Below, piece by piece: positions 31,739 to 42,025 of a stretch of 64,000 nt of DNA. Each line of letters opens with the position of its first letter. Positions within the stretch are counted from its first letter, which is position 1. A program made the translations under genes and the position numbers. The notes beneath the pieces are model-generated. The model saw only the letters and a program-made list of their open reading frames with translations. It was not told the DNA's origin and made no database searches. This DNA comes from Diploptera punctata (lineage: Eukaryota > Arthropoda > Insecta > Blattodea > Blaberidae): contig JASPKZ010001233.1 of NCBI GenBank assembly GCA_030220185.1, positions 496,001-560,000 on the forward strand, read 5' to 3'.

Positions 31739-31764
31739 GTATGAATCTCTTAATAATTAGAGTC

Positions 31765-32040
31765 TTACCTCATAAATTGATGTAAAGAACATGTTTCAAT
31801 ATTTTTTAAATTCATCGGAGAAATTTTTTTTTAAAAATTCACCTCATAAATTTCGTGCTTTTCACAATACCGCAGTTGCAGATGACATCTTGTCCATCAT
31901 CAATCACAACTTCAACTGATGAAATTCTTCGACCATCAACTATTCTATTGTCAACATCTTGTATGCTGCCATCTATGGTTGAATTTATAAACTTTTTTTC
32001 AATAGGAAGATCAAAGTTCATCGATCTATATTATATAAAT
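31765..32040 (-). mobile_element. short PLE fragment, family A-like
   Basis: Minus strand: AATTCACCTCATAAATTTCG module, a hammerhead-like core region (CATCAATCACAAC, degenerate) and a frame encoding MNFDLPIEKKFINSTIDGSI then DGRRISSVEV. It fills most of the 343 bp intron 13, leaving about 25-40 bp to each exon. Confidence 0.75.
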
Positions 32041-32081
32041 ATGTTAGGTAATTAATAAAAAATTAAAACTAATAATTGCAG

Positions 32082-32480
32082 GTGACAAGTATGGCAATCC
32101 TTAACACAGAGCTATACATCGGCACCACATGGGGATGTATTGTTGTTGCTGAACGATCTACCATGCGTCCCATTACTGTGTTCCGTCCTTTTGAAGAAGA
32201 GGTACGAGCAATTGTTCCATTGCTTCGTCTTGCAAATGAAGATGGTGTTGCATCTGCAGATGATGGCCAGAAGAAGCAGTGTTGCCCTTTGATAGCAACT
32301 GTGGGACGAGGGTATCGCAGCCTGATAGCGAGGTACACGGACATGGTGATGACTCCAACAGGTATTCAGAGTCCCATGCACGTGTACCACAGTGGCGAGA
32401 GAACTGGTGGCCTAGGTGAGGTAAGAAACCACAATATGTATGCTCTTCTGTGGAGAGCAGAACGATGGGCAGCTGCCTGA
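32082..32480 (+). CDS. Lrrk: Lrrk terminal exon (end of WD40-like region, stop)
   Basis: Encodes VTSMAILNTELYIGTTWGCI, VVAERSTMRPITVFRPFEEE, VRAIVPLLRL, an insert ADDGQKKQ, then PLIATVGRGYRSLIARYTDM and a C-terminus MYALLWRAERWAAA before TGA at 32478-32480. The terminal LLWR motif is shared with LRRK C-termini. Acceptor TTGCAG ending 32081. Confidence 0.95.
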   Translation: MTSMAILNTELYIGTTWGCIVVAERSTMRPITVFRPFEEEVRAIVPLLRLANEDGVASADDGQKKQCCPLIATVGRGYRSLIARYTDMVMTPTGIQSPMHVYHSGERTGGLGEVRNHNMYALLWRAERWAAA

Positions 32481-32942
32481 GTTATGATCTCATGTTTATG
32501 TTTAATTTCACTTCTGTGATAAAGCGAGCGTGATGTTATATTCATTTGCAGACTACTTACCTGGTAGTGTTCATGGTAAGCAATGAATATCATATTATAA
32601 GGGAACAAAGTATTTTCCTTGCCAAACAAAGACATATGGAAGCCCATTTGTAGAGAATGGATTATTTCATGGTAGATATATCACTAGCAATTGTAAACAT
32701 TGGCACTAAAGCCAGACTTCTCCTGTACTATAATATCTATAGTTTAACATTTAAACTTATTTATGCCAATATGAATCAGAACAGGTGAGCCTACACCACA
32801 ACAATGTAGGATCCGAGAGAAGGAAAAAGCAAAGGACACCAAAGAATTTAATATATGATGAGTGTGCAGTGGACTAAAAATGGACAGAGGTGGAAAGAAG
32901 CAATGTAGGCTTAAACTAATAGACAAATTATATTAATGAAAT

Positions 32943-32948
32943 AATAAA
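32943..32948 (+). promoter_or_regulatory. candidate polyadenylation signal of Lrrk
   Basis: AATAAA 463 bp after the Lrrk stop codon. In AT-rich DNA such hexamers are common, so this is only a candidate. Confidence 0.3.
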
Positions 32949-33415
32949 ATAAGGAAGGAGGAGGAGGAAATAATCACAAGAATATATAATAGTAATAAAA
33001 GCACAGTGTGTTAAGGAAAGTGGAACAGAATACTCAAGTCTGTATTAGAGGAAGGCTAAGAGGAAAAGGAATATCTTAATTAGTAGGCCTAGTAAAAGAA
33101 GGCAAAACCAATTACAATTGCCCTATCATCTTTATTAGAGAGCAGATTTTTAGGTTCTAAAAGTTAAGATTGCAACATAGTATAGTGAAAAAATTAATGT
33201 CTTTATATCCAGTCAACTGAATTTTTTTTTATAATATAACTTTCAAAAATGTTTCTCAATAATATAATTTTTGTGTGGGATCTAGCAATATGACGTTTAT
33301 ATTACACATCTTACTTTTAAATTAAAAAGAAATAATATTCTTATACCTTGACAATTTTATTATTAATTTAACACTTCTCATTGAAGGATAAATTATATTT
33401 GAAGAGAAAAATTTT

Positions 33416-33490
33416 CGCCTAGACCAGGACTCGAACCCGGGACCCTTGGCTTTCCGGGCCAAGTGCTCTACCAACTGAGCTACCGAGGCG
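33416..33490 (-). tRNA. tRNA-like unit (pseudo), minus copy
   Basis: Reverse strand: GCCTCGGTAGCTCAGTTGGT then GAGCACTTGGCCCGGAAAGC. D and T arms fold (GCTC/GAGC; CCGGG/CCTGG here). The anticodon arm is 2 nt too long or lacks U33 (loop CCGGAAA). See the array entry. Confidence 0.45.
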
Positions 33491-33775
33491 AGTTACGATC
33501 TAGATGCAAATTTTTCTCTTATGTACGTTGTAATTCCCGGTCTAGGCGAAAATTTTTCTCTTCAAATATAATTTATCCTTCAATGAGAAGTGTTAAATTA
33601 ATAATAAAATTGTCAATAGAAGCCCTACTGGCTATAAAGTAGTGTTAAATTCCCAATAAATGTCTTCTTAACTAAGAAGCCGCCATTTGCAAAGATAGAA
33701 GCTATGGTTTCAAGCATTTGGCGCGAGGGAATTACAACGTACATAAGAGAAAAATTTGCGTCTAGATCGTAACTT

Positions 33776-33850
33776 GCCTCGGTAAGCTCAGTTGGTAGAG
33801 CACTTGGCCCGGAAAGCCAAGGGTCCCGGGTTCGAGTCCCGGTCTAGGCG
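33776..33850 (+). tRNA. tRNA-like unit 1 (pseudo)
   Basis: As the other units but with an extra A in the D-arm entry (GGTAAGCTC). Not expected to be a functional tRNA. Confidence 0.4.
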
Positions 33851-34076
33851 AAAATTTTTCTCTTCAAATATAATTATCCTTCAATGAGAAGTGTTAAATT
33901 AATAATAAAATTGTCAATAGAAGCCCTACTGGCTATAAAGTAGTATTAAATTCCCAATAAATGTCTTCTTAACTAAGAAGCCGCCATTTGCAAAGATAGA
34001 AGCTATGGTTTCAAGCATTTGGCACGAGGGAATTACAACGTACATAAGAGAAAAATATGCGTCTAGATCGTAACTC

Positions 34077-34150
34077 GCCTCGGTAGCTCAGTTGGTAGAG
34101 CACTTGGCCCGGAAAGCCAAGGGTCCCGGGTTCGAGTCTCGGTCTAGGCG
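34077..34150 (+). tRNA. tRNA-like unit 2 (pseudo)
   Basis: Acceptor GCCTCGG/TCTAGGC with one mismatch, D arm GCTC/GAGC, T arm CCGGG/CTCGG in this copy. Six-pair anticodon stem CTTGGC/GCCAAG with loop CCGGAAA, so position 33 is C; the formal anticodon would be GGA without a Ser-type long arm. Confidence 0.45.
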
Positions 34151-34377
34151 AAAATTTTTCTCTTCAAATATAATTTATCCTTCAATGAGAAGTGTTAAAT
34201 TAATAATAAAATTGTCAATAGAAGCCCTACTGGCTATAAAGTAGTGTTAAATTCCCAATAAATGTCTTCTTAACTAAGAAGCCGCCATTTGCAAAGATAG
34301 AAGCTATGGTTTCAAGCATTTGGCGCGAGGGAATTACAACGTACATAAGAGAAAAATTTGTGTCTAGATCGTAACTC

Positions 34378-34451
34378 GCCTCGGTAGTTCAGTTGGTAGA
34401 GCACTTGGCCCGGAAAGCCAAGGGTCCCGGGTTCGAGTCCCGGTCTAGGCG
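34378..34451 (+). tRNA. tRNA-like unit 3 (pseudo)
   Basis: Same fold, with GTTC instead of GCTC in the D stem; T arm CCGGG/CCCGG intact. Confidence 0.42.
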
Positions 34452-34678
34452 AAAATTTTTCTCTTCAAATATAATTTATCCTTCAATGAGAAGTGTTAAA
34501 TTAATAATAAAATTGTCAATAGAAGCCCTACTGGCTATAAAGTAGTGTTAAATTCCCAATAAATGTCTTCTTAACTAAGAAGCCGCCATTTGCAAAGATA
34601 GAAGCTATGGTTTCAAGCATTTGGCGCGAGGGAATTACAACGTACATAAGAGAAAAATATGCGTCTAGATCGTAACTC

Positions 34679-34753
34679 GCCTCGGTAGCTCAGTTGGTAG
34701 AGCACTTGGCCCGGAAAGCCAAGGGTCCCGGGTTCGAGTCCCGGTCTAAGGCG
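34679..34753 (+). tRNA. tRNA-like unit 4 (pseudo)
   Basis: Same fold, with an extra A near the 3' acceptor strand (TCTAAGGCG). Confidence 0.42.
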
Positions 34754-34980
34754 AAAATTTTTCTCTTCAAATATAATTTATCCTTCAATGAGAAGTGTTA
34801 AATTAATAATAAAATTGTCAATAGAAGCCCTACTGGCTATAAAGTAGTGTTAAATTCCCAATAAATGTCTTCTTAACTAAGAAGACGCCATTTGCATAGA
34901 TAGAAGCTATGGTTTCAAGCATTTGGCGCGAGGGAATTACAACGTACATAAGAGAAAAATTTGCATCTAGATCGTAACTC

Positions 34981-35054
34981 GCCTCGGTAGCTCAGTTGGT
35001 AGAGCACTTGGCCCGGAAAGCCAAGGGTCCCGGGTTCGAGTCCCGGTCTAGGCG
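34981..35054 (+). tRNA. tRNA-like unit 5 (pseudo)
   Basis: Consensus 74 nt form with D arm and T arm (CCGGG/CCCGG) intact; anticodon loop lacks U33. Confidence 0.45.
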
Positions 35055-35999
35055 AAAATTTTTCTCTTCAAATATAAAAATAAAATATTTCTTATACCTT
35101 GTTTCTTTTTAATTTAAAAGTAAGATGTGTAATATAAATGTAATATTGCTAGATCCACACGAAGTATTGAGAATTTTTTTGTAAGTTATATTATTAAAAA
35201 ATCAGTTGATTGGATATAAAGATTTGTTACATTAATTTTATCACTATACTATGTTACAATTTTAACTTTTAGAACCTAAAACTCTGCTCCCTAATCATCA
35301 TTGAGCCTGGTGGTAGGAGATGCTTACGTTGTAGGTCCAATGGACTTATTTATATTATTTATATACTAATATGCAGACTTATCTGTTTTGAAATTTTGAT
35401 TTTGTAAGAAATTGATTAATACTTTCTTCATATAAAACATACTTACTCTATATCAAACAATGCCAATATGATTATTGAAATAGTCCTTTTTAATTAAAAA
35501 TAATTGTATTATCTCTGGAACTATAGCACTTAAAAATATGAGACTTTTGCAGTTATAAAGGTTAAAAAAAACTATTTCTCTTGAACATATCCCCAGCATT
35601 CAATATTCCATTCCATTTCTGGTTACATGGAAAGAAATTATGTGACGATTTCATGTAGGTTATGTCATGGGGAGGAGAAATGGTAAGCACTTCTTCCTGT
35701 CTTAAGTGCCATAAAATCATCCAATCACTTAAGGTAGCTCTCTACTGTTCTCATAGGTTCAAACTAGAATAGATTAGTGATTAGTTTTTAAACTCCAGAT
35801 TGCACTAATGAAAGATATTTCAATGCACCAAATATAATAACATAAAAATGTGAATCAGAAACTTTATACCTCACTTCATAAAATATAATTCTCTCAGCTG
35901 AACGTGTTTTGGAGAACATCATCCCCATTCTCAAGTAAATTCTGACTATTTGAAATGAGCAGCTGAAATTTAGTTGAAAATGGAGATTCTGAAACATGT

Positions 36000-36186
36000 T
36001 TATATTTGAAGAGGAAAATATATGCTCAGACCAGGATTTGAACTCAAGACCTTTGGCTAAGTTGGTAGCTCAGTTGGTAGAGCATTGGCATAGAGCCAAA
36101 GGTCCTGGGTTCAAATCCTGGTTTGAGTGTATATTTTTTTCTTCAGATAATTTTCAGTGAGAAGTATTAAATTAATAATTAAAACA
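36000..36186. repeat. tRNA-like repeat insertion
   Basis: A short minus-strand piece (36018-36058) then a plus-strand unit (GTTGGTAGCTCAGTTGGTAG, GGTCCTGGGTTCAAATCCTG), ending TTAAATTAATAATTAAAAC. Direct repeat ATTCTGAAAC near 35988-35997 and 36187-36196 suggests a 10 bp TSD. Confidence 0.7.
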
Positions 36187-36222
36187 TTCTGAAACGGTAG
36201 TCATAATGGCGGTTGAAAATGA

Positions 36223-37887
36223 ATGACAAGATCATTTGAAAACTATAGTTACCGTAATATAATTCTGGACAAAGAAGATTATCAAAATAGAATGGAAGAA
36301 CTTTTGAAAGAAAAAGAGTATGAAAAAATTAAGAATGACCCCCTACCAAAAACCATAAAAAAAGTGGAAAACTGTTTTAAAAATGTTAAAATTCTATCCA
36401 AGAAAGAAAAATTTCAATTAAAAGTAAGCAACCCAAGAAACCCTAATATACATGGACTTCCAAAAATTCACAAACCGGGAAACAAAATGAGGCCAATAAT
36501 TAACAATATTGGATCACCAACCTACAAAATTTCGAAATGGCTGAATAATCAATTTAAAAGAATTAATAATTTGAAAGTCTGCAGATTGAAAATTCATTGG
36601 AATTAGTTAAGAAATTAGAAAAAGTGGAAATTGAACCCACAGATAGGTTGGTTTCGTTTGATGTAGTTTCACTATTCACAAATGTACCGAAACAAAAAAC
36701 TTTGGAGATATTGAACAATTGGTTAAGAAAAAACAACATAGACAGGGAGATCAAAGAAGATTATTTGAAATTAACTGCGTTATGCATTGATCAAATGTTT
36801 TTTACATTCAATGGGAGTTTCTATAGACAAAAATCAGGGCTCTCAATGGGAAACCCATTATCACCTTTTCTGGCAAATTTATTTATGAGCGATTTTGAAT
36901 GTAAAATCACTAAAGCACATCCCACAATGTTTAAATTTTGGAGTAGATATGTTGATGATATAATTTGTATTGTTAAAGAAAAACATGTAGAAGATTCCCT
37001 AAAACTATTAAATTTACAGAGTACAAACATTAAATTCACCAAAGAAATAGAAGACAATAAACAAATACCTTTTTTGGATCTTAAATTGGTCAGAAACGAA
37101 GAAAAAAAAAAAGAAAAATTGAATTCAGGATTCATAGGAAAGAAACTCATACGGAAAATTTTATAAAATCAAGAGGGTTCAATCCAATTGGACATAAATT
37201 AGCAGCATTTAATAGTTTAACTCATAGATTGGTAAACTTACCCTTAAACGAAAGAAGATTTCAAACATGAGAAAAAACACATAATCAAAGTAGCAAGAGA
37301 AAATGGGTTTGATGAAAAAATGGTACATAAAAGGATAGAAAAGTATAAAAAAACAAAAAATGATAAACAGAAGTAATCTTGAAAAAGAAGAACCACCTAT
37401 GAAAAAATATAGGAAATTCACATATCACCCCTGGGTACATAATAAATTTCAAAATATATTTGAGAAGTTTAATATTAAATTAGCACCAAAAAATAACTAC
37501 AGTTTAAATAAACTAATAAAAACCAACAAAAATGAAAAAACTGATAAAAATAAAAAGTCAGGAATATATCAAATTGAATGCATGGGTTGTGAAAAGATAT
37601 ATATAGGGAAAACAAAAAGAAACCTAAAAATTAGAACCAAAGAACACATAAGAAATATTAAAAATGGAGAAATTGAAAAATCTGCAGTTGCTGCTCATGT
37701 TTGGTCTGAAAAACATAATATAAATTCAGACACTAAATTATTAAAACAGTTAGAAAATACAAACGAGCTGACTATTTGGGAAAAAATTTATATTCAGAAG
37801 AACAGAAACAGAGTTATGAATTTTGATATTCCGATGGAGGGTGACCCTTGTTTGGAGGTTCTTTGGCCAACCACAGGATGGAGCTGA
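36223..37887 (+). pseudogene. Penelope-like RT and GIY-YIG coding remnant, family C
   Basis: The best RT in the window, in three frames broken near 36600, 37165-37360 and 37840. In order: LPKIHKPGNKMRPIINNIGS (RT fingers), SFDVVSLFTNVP (catalytic Asp, motif A), GLSMGNPLSPFLANLFMSDF (motif B), FWSRYVDDIICIV (YVDD, motif C), IPFLDLKLVRNEEK, then GIY-YIG with IYQIECMGCEKIYIGKTKRN and RTKEHIRNIKNGEIEKSAVA. It matches PLE organisation (RT then C-terminal GIY-YIG). The N-terminal domain is missing here but is present at 40066-40464. Confidence 0.92.
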
Positions 37888-38037
37888 CATCGACATCCAG
37901 GTGGTGCAACATAATGCAACATAAATAAAACCAGTCTGGGAAAGCTGAAGATAAAACAGAGAATTGTTTTGAAACATGTCCAAGAACAAATCAACATTAA
38001 TATTGAGGTAAGATGTCCAGACCAAAAATAATATAAT
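36256..38037 (+). mobile_element. 5'-truncated PLE, family C
   Basis: 1782 bp flanked by TATAGTTACCGT at 36244-36255 and 38038-38049 (12 bp TSD). It ends with a hammerhead-like segment (AAGCTGAAGATAAAACAGAG ... GTTTTGAAACATGTCC, about 37931-37983), ATTGAGGTAAGATGTCCAGA and AAAAATAATATAAT. Single orientation, 5' truncated: the normal insertion form, in contrast with the palindromic copies. Confidence 0.92.
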
Positions 38038-38538
38038 TATAGTTACCGTGTTTGAAAAACATGAAATTCTGAAACATGTCTAATTGGGAAGATCATATTT
38101 GTTGGTGTGAGGTGTATAGCTTAACCCTTCAGCCTGGCATTTAAATATCTGACCACAGCTCAGCTACAGTTTGACATACCTATATGCAAGACTTTAAATC
38201 TCCAAATGCAGTTTGCCCTATTTATAATCATGGCTACATCTATGATTTCCAATGTTATAACTAGCTTAAGTTATGTAGATAGGAAATAACACTATGAGGT
38301 TTTTTAATATTGTTTATTTTTAATATTTCACTCACCTCATACTTCATAATTCATAGCAGACCCTGGGTTTCTTCACATCTTTTGTGACATTCTCAATGCT
38401 GTGTCACGTTCACAACTGACGTCCAACGGCTTTCTATCCTGCAGACTGACCTCTGCGCCATCTGGTGGCCGACCGAAGAATTTCCAAATCAGCCCTCTCT
38501 CCTTATAACCGGGTATTTCAAAATTCATAGTTGTATTT

Positions 38539-38898
38539 TCATTCTTGCATATGTAAATTTTTCCCCAAATTTGTGAGTTCCTTCGGTTTTTCCAATTGTT
38601 TAAGTAATTTTGTTTTGGTTTCTATTCTATGTTTTTCTGACCAGGCATGTGCAGCTATTGCAGATTTTTCAGTTTCTCCATTTTTAACATTTCTGAGGTG
38701 TTCTTTTAATCTTGTATTTAGATTCCTTTTTGTTTTTCCTATGTATATCTTTTCACAATCTTTACAATTAATTTGATAAATTCCCGATTTTTTACAGTCT
38801 TCAATTTTTTCATTTTTGTTGGTTTTTATTAAATTACCTAAGCTGTAATCATTTTTCGGTGCTAATTTAATGTTGAATTTGTCATGTAACCAAAGCAC
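38539..38898 (-). pseudogene. PLE GIY-YIG domain remnant, family D (left arm)
   Basis: FNIKLAPKNDYSLGNLIKTN then IYQINCKDCEKIYIGKTKRN and TRLKEHLRNVKNGETEKSAI. Complete GIY-YIG core with the Cys pair, but no RT attached; it is the mirror copy of the plus-strand frame at 39274-39915. Confidence 0.85.
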
Positions 38899-39273
38899 AT
38901 CCTTTGATGTTTAAATTTTGGAGAAGATATGTAGATGATATCATAGTAATAGTAAAACAGAAACAATTAGAAGATGCCATTAAACTGTTAAATATTCAAA
39001 ATAAAACAATCAAATTTACAATGAAATACCATTTTTAGACCTTAAATTGATTAGGAATGAAGAAAAAAAGAAAATAGAATTTGGAATCTACAGAAAAGAA
39101 ACTCACATCGACAATTATATAAAAGCTACTGGATTTAACCATTTTTCACACAAACAGGCAGTATTTAATAGTTTAACACACAGACTTGTGAATGTCCCCA
39201 TGAGCAAAGAAAATTACAATAAAGAGAAAGGACACATCATAAAAATTGCGAAGGATAATGGTTTCAAGAGAAG

Positions 39274-39915
39274 ATGATACACAAGAAAATAAATAAATTC
39301 AAAGACCAAAAAATCATCAATGAAAGTACTCTTCAGACAGATAAAAATATAGGCAAAAAATTCAAGAAGTTCACATACCATCCTTTAGTATTTGACAACT
39401 TTCAAAAAATTTTCAACAAATTCAACATTAAATTAGCACCGAAAAATGATTACAGCTTAGGTAATTTAATAAAAACCAACAAAAATGAAAAGATTGAAGA
39501 CTGCAAAAAATCGGGAATTTATCAAATTAATTGTAAAGATTGTGAAAAGATATACATAGGAAAAACAAAAAGGAATCTAAATACAAGATTAAAAGAACAC
39601 CTCAGAAATGTTAAAAATGGAGAAACTGCAATAGCTGCACATGCCTGGTCAGAAAAACATAGAATAGAAACCAAAACAAAATTACTTAAACAATTGGAAA
39701 AACCGAAGGAACTCACAATTTGGGGAAAAATTTACATATGCAAGAATGAAAATACAACTATGAATTTTGAAATACCCGGTTATAAGGAGAGAGGGCTGAT
39801 TTGGAAATTCTTCGGTCGGCCACCAGATGGCGCAGAGGTCAGTCTGCAGGATAGAAAGCCGTTGGATGTTAGTTGTGAACGTGACACAGCATTGAGAATG
39901 TCACAAAAGATGTGA
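39274..39915 (+). pseudogene. PLE GIY-YIG domain and C-terminus, family D (right arm)
   Basis: 213 codons: KFTYHPLVFDNFQKIFNKFN, IYQINCKDCEKIYIGKTKRN, LKEHLRNVKNGE, WGKIYICKNENTTMNFEIPG and a C-terminal extension RPPDGAEVSLQDRKPLDVSC ending at 39915. An RT-side frame (39047-39277, RNEEKKKIEFGIYRKETHID) precedes it with a frame break. A 9 bp gap relative to the left arm removes part of the EKSAIAAH motif. Confidence 0.85.
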
Positions 39916-39989
39916 AGAAACCTAGGGTCTGCTATGAATTATAAAATATGAGGTGAGTGAAATATTAAAAATAAACAATATTATAACTA

Positions 39990-40615
39990 ATATTTAATTT
40001 TAGGAAGTTATATTTTGAGGTTATTTTAATTATATTATTTTTGGTCTGGACATCTTACCTCAATATTAATGTTGATTTGTTCTTGTTTTTATCTTTTTCA
40101 TGGTTATGTTCAAAAAAGTGAAAAATTTATTTTCTAGGTTTTCCCACATGATGTTCCCTAATATTTTAGACAATTTGATATGTAACAAATAAATTTCAAT
40201 ATCCAGATTACTGATCATTTCAAAGTGTTTATTCTTTTCTAGTTTTAGTAATTTGTTCTCCAAAATTTTTTGTTGTTTGCTGTTATTGTTATGCTTAACG
40301 GTTTTTCTAATGAACATGGGAACCAATTCTAATTTTAGACATTGGTTGATGAATTTAATGTCTGCTAATCTTTTAAATTTCTTCTCTCTTAATTTTATAA
40401 ACTTTTTGACTTCATATTTTGTTTCGAAAAAATTGTTATTGAAATTGAGTATGGAGGACGCCATCTTGTTTTTCGTAATTTATAACACAAACACAATTTC
40501 TGGTTTTGTTTCTTCCTTGTAACTTAAGAAGTTGTAATTAATATTTAATTTTAGGAAGTTATATTTTGAAATCAACATTAATATTGAGGTAAGATGTCCA
40601 GACCAAAAATAATAT
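39990..40615 (-). mobile_element. PLE 5' region with inverted ends, family C
   Basis: Flanked by AATATTATAACTA at 39977-39989 and 40616-40628 (TSD up to 13 bp). Reading on the minus strand: tail module, then 5' untranslated sequence and the start of the PLE reading frame (40464 down to 40066), joined directly to the 3' end module (AACAAATCAACATTAATATT, GAGGTAAGATGTCC). It is an internally deleted copy that shows what precedes the start codon. Confidence 0.85.
40066..40464 (-). pseudogene. PLE N-terminal coding region, family C
   Basis: Starts MASSILNFNNNFFETKYEVK and continues KKFIKLREKKFKRLADIKFI, a lysine-rich, probably coiled-coil N-terminal domain (132 codons). It is the only N-terminus of a PLE polyprotein in the window. 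The last residues (KTRTNQH) come from fusion to the 3' end module, so the frame is chimeric. Confidence 0.75.
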
Positions 40616-40639
40616 AATATTATAACTAGCTTGTTAAAC

Positions 40640-41480
40640 ATGCCAATGAACTGGTTACATGGTAAAATCTTAAGAAAAGATCCCCCTTCATTTTATGACA
40701 TAGTTAATGACAGGCAAATGGAATAAGTTGATACTAGTTAGTGGAAGGAAATGCTTTTATCTTTGCCCTTTAGAACTTCCCTTCTTTTGAAATTTGAACC
40801 TGCCCTTTTTCCTATTTTTGCAGAAAATAAATAAATAACTGTAAAGTGTTGCATTATGTGGTATTTATTCTCAGAGTCCTTAGCTAACCATGGGTTGTGT
40901 GTATAAGGAAAATTGAATAAACCATATAAATTCATTCAATTAATATATTTTATACCAGTTTTAAGTGGAAGGAATTGTTTGAAAGATTGATACATCAATT
41001 ACAATATTTTGATTTGGAAGGTAGAGCAATTGGAATTTATTATTTAAATATTGAATGATAGAAACTCCAAGATTGAACTAAACTTCATAGTGATTTCTTC
41101 CTATAAAAGTTTGATAGAAACTCTCCCCAAAAGATGTAATTTTCCTAAGAGGATTGTTGCAACAAGAAAGAAGGCATAACCATTTTGTACCAAAAACAGT
41201 ACAAGAAAGAAGTCAATTTATTGGTGCAGTGAACATAGGATTGTGTGTGGATGGGTATTTCAAGACCTATCACACAATTCTGGATTTATAGGACGATATA
41301 AAACTATGTGAGTGAAGGTTATTCGTAAGTCAGAAAATTAATATAATTTAACTAAATTTTATTCATTCAAAATTTAATATATCTCTAAAATAAGTGGAGT
41401 AGAGTTAAAAAATATTACTGGACAGAGGTACTGTGTGGACATTTAAATGACCGCATAGAAGGAAGAAAACTGGTTATGTA
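40640..41480. other. intergenic stretch, nothing recognised
   Basis: AT-rich sequence between two PLE insertions, with no coding or repeat signature I can identify apart from a possible PLE end remnant near 41090-41115 (CATAGTGATTTCTTCCTATA). Confidence 0.5.
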
Positions 41481-41497
41481 TATGTAAGTCACACTAT

Positions 41498-41765
41498 TTA
41501 TATATTAAATTTGGGAATTTTTAACATTATGAGGTTCAATTAATAATAATTAAATGAATCGTGATGTTTTCTTACCTCATACATCTATGTTTCTTTTAAC
41601 ACAGCACTGCAGTATCGGCGACACTTTGTCGTCATCGTCAGCTGTTTTCACGACTGTCGTGAAAACAGCTGACGATGACGACAAAGTGTCGCCGATACTG
41701 CAGTGCTGTGTTAAAAGAAACATAGATGTATGAGGTAAGAAAACATCACGATTCATTTAATTATT
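41498..41765. mobile_element. near-perfect fold-back PLE, family B
   Basis: Arms of about 105 bp meeting at 41656 (GTTTTCACGACTG/TCGTGAAAAC). Flanked by AAGTCACACTAT at 41486-41497 and 41766-41777 (12 bp TSD). Each arm has helix I ACAG/CTGT, core CTGACGA, a TG step, a CGACA/TGTCG helix II, GAT in place of GAA and helix III ACTGCAGT; position 17 is G, so cleavage is doubtful. Left tail long, right tail short. Confidence 0.92.
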
Positions 41766-42025
41766 AAGTCACACTATGTTAAAGAGTTAAGGGAGATAAG
41801 GCCCAACATTGGCTGTGATGTCATTATAAAAGAAGGGATGTATAGCTTTAGATTCATATTTTTATTTTAACTTCAACATATAGAATTCTTCTCATTGGTG
41901 CTTATAATGTTATTCCTAAATTATGTGAAAGCATATAAAAGCAAATTGACTTATTAACTGACGATTTTATTATTAATTTAACACTTCTCATAGAAGGATA
42001 AATTATATTTGAAGAGAAAAATTTT

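Larger units (their letters stand above)
297..32480 (+). other. Lrrk: Lrrk gene, 3' half (14 exons, incomplete at 5' end)
   Basis: This is the span of a leucine-rich repeat kinase (ROCO family) gene; the 5' part (ankyrin/LRR, ROC GTPase, most of COR) lies upstream of the window. Fourteen exons with GT-AG borders and compatible phases give about 900 residues: COR end and linker (exons 1-3), kinase (4-9), WD40-like region (10-14). Known LRRK proteins are multidomain Ser/Thr kinases acting on membranes and vesicle traffic. The DYG motif in place of DFG and YRD in place of HRD are LRRK hallmarks visible here. Introns are up to 10.4 kb (16216-26659) and packed with PLE and tRNA-like insertions. 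Exon numbers are local to this window. Confidence 0.93.
33351..35088 (+). repeat. tandem tRNA-like array, 301 bp period
   Basis: One inverted unit (33351-33540) followed by five plus-strand units with tRNA-like starts at 33776, 34077, 34378, 34679 and 34981 (spacing 301-302). Each unit has a 74 nt tRNA-like sequence, then TTTTTCTCTTCAAATATAAT, GAAGCCCTACTGGCTATAAA, AAGAAGCCGCCATTTGC and ACATAAGAGAAAAAT. Units are nearly identical, so the array is young. Flanked by TTCTTATACCTTG at 33338-33350 and 35089-35101 (13 bp TSD): the whole multimer inserted at once. Confidence 0.9.
33122..35305. mobile_element. long-inverted-repeat element hosting the tRNA-like array
   Basis: Arms of about 215 bp (33132-33345 and 35090-35295) are inverted copies: TTTTTAGGTTCTAAAAGTTA on the left matches the reverse of TAACTTTTAGAACCTAAAA on the right, and TCTAGCAATATGACG matches the reverse of the CTAGATCC region. 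The tRNA-like array (33351-35088) sits in the centre with its own TSD, so this was an older palindrome into which the array inserted. Outer ends and any TSD of the host are not clear. Confidence 0.75.
38268..40619. mobile_element. large fold-back PLE, family D
   Basis: Flanked by TTATAACTAGCTT at 38255-38267 and 40620-40632 (13 bp TSD). The left arm (38268-38884) is a minus-strand 3' end through GIY-YIG (frame 38539-38898). The right arm (38885-39976) is a plus-strand copy from RT motif C (RYVDDIIVI region) through GIY-YIG (frame 39274-39915, IYQINCKDCEKIYIGKTKRN) to ATATGAGGTGAGTGAAATAT. A family C element (39990-40615) is inserted at its right tip. Confidence 0.9.

Noticed and set aside
33776..35054. 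Five functional tRNA genes in tandem
   Set aside because: The anticodon arm is two bases too long or lacks U33, the acceptor has a mismatch, and the units belong to a 301 bp mobile repeat; treated as tRNA-like pseudo-units.
33351..35088. CRISPR-like array
   Set aside because: 301 bp near-identical units without unique spacers, in a eukaryotic intergenic region; it is a mobile tandem repeat.
36223..37887. Host telomerase or other cellular RT gene
   Set aside because: RT motifs are followed by a GIY-YIG nuclease and the copy has frameshifts, a 12 bp TSD and many relatives nearby; it is a Penelope-like element.
41498..41765. Active hammerhead in family B palindromes
   Set aside because: Helices and CTGACGA are present, but GAA is replaced by GAT and position 17 is G, so cleavage is unlikely as the sequence stands.
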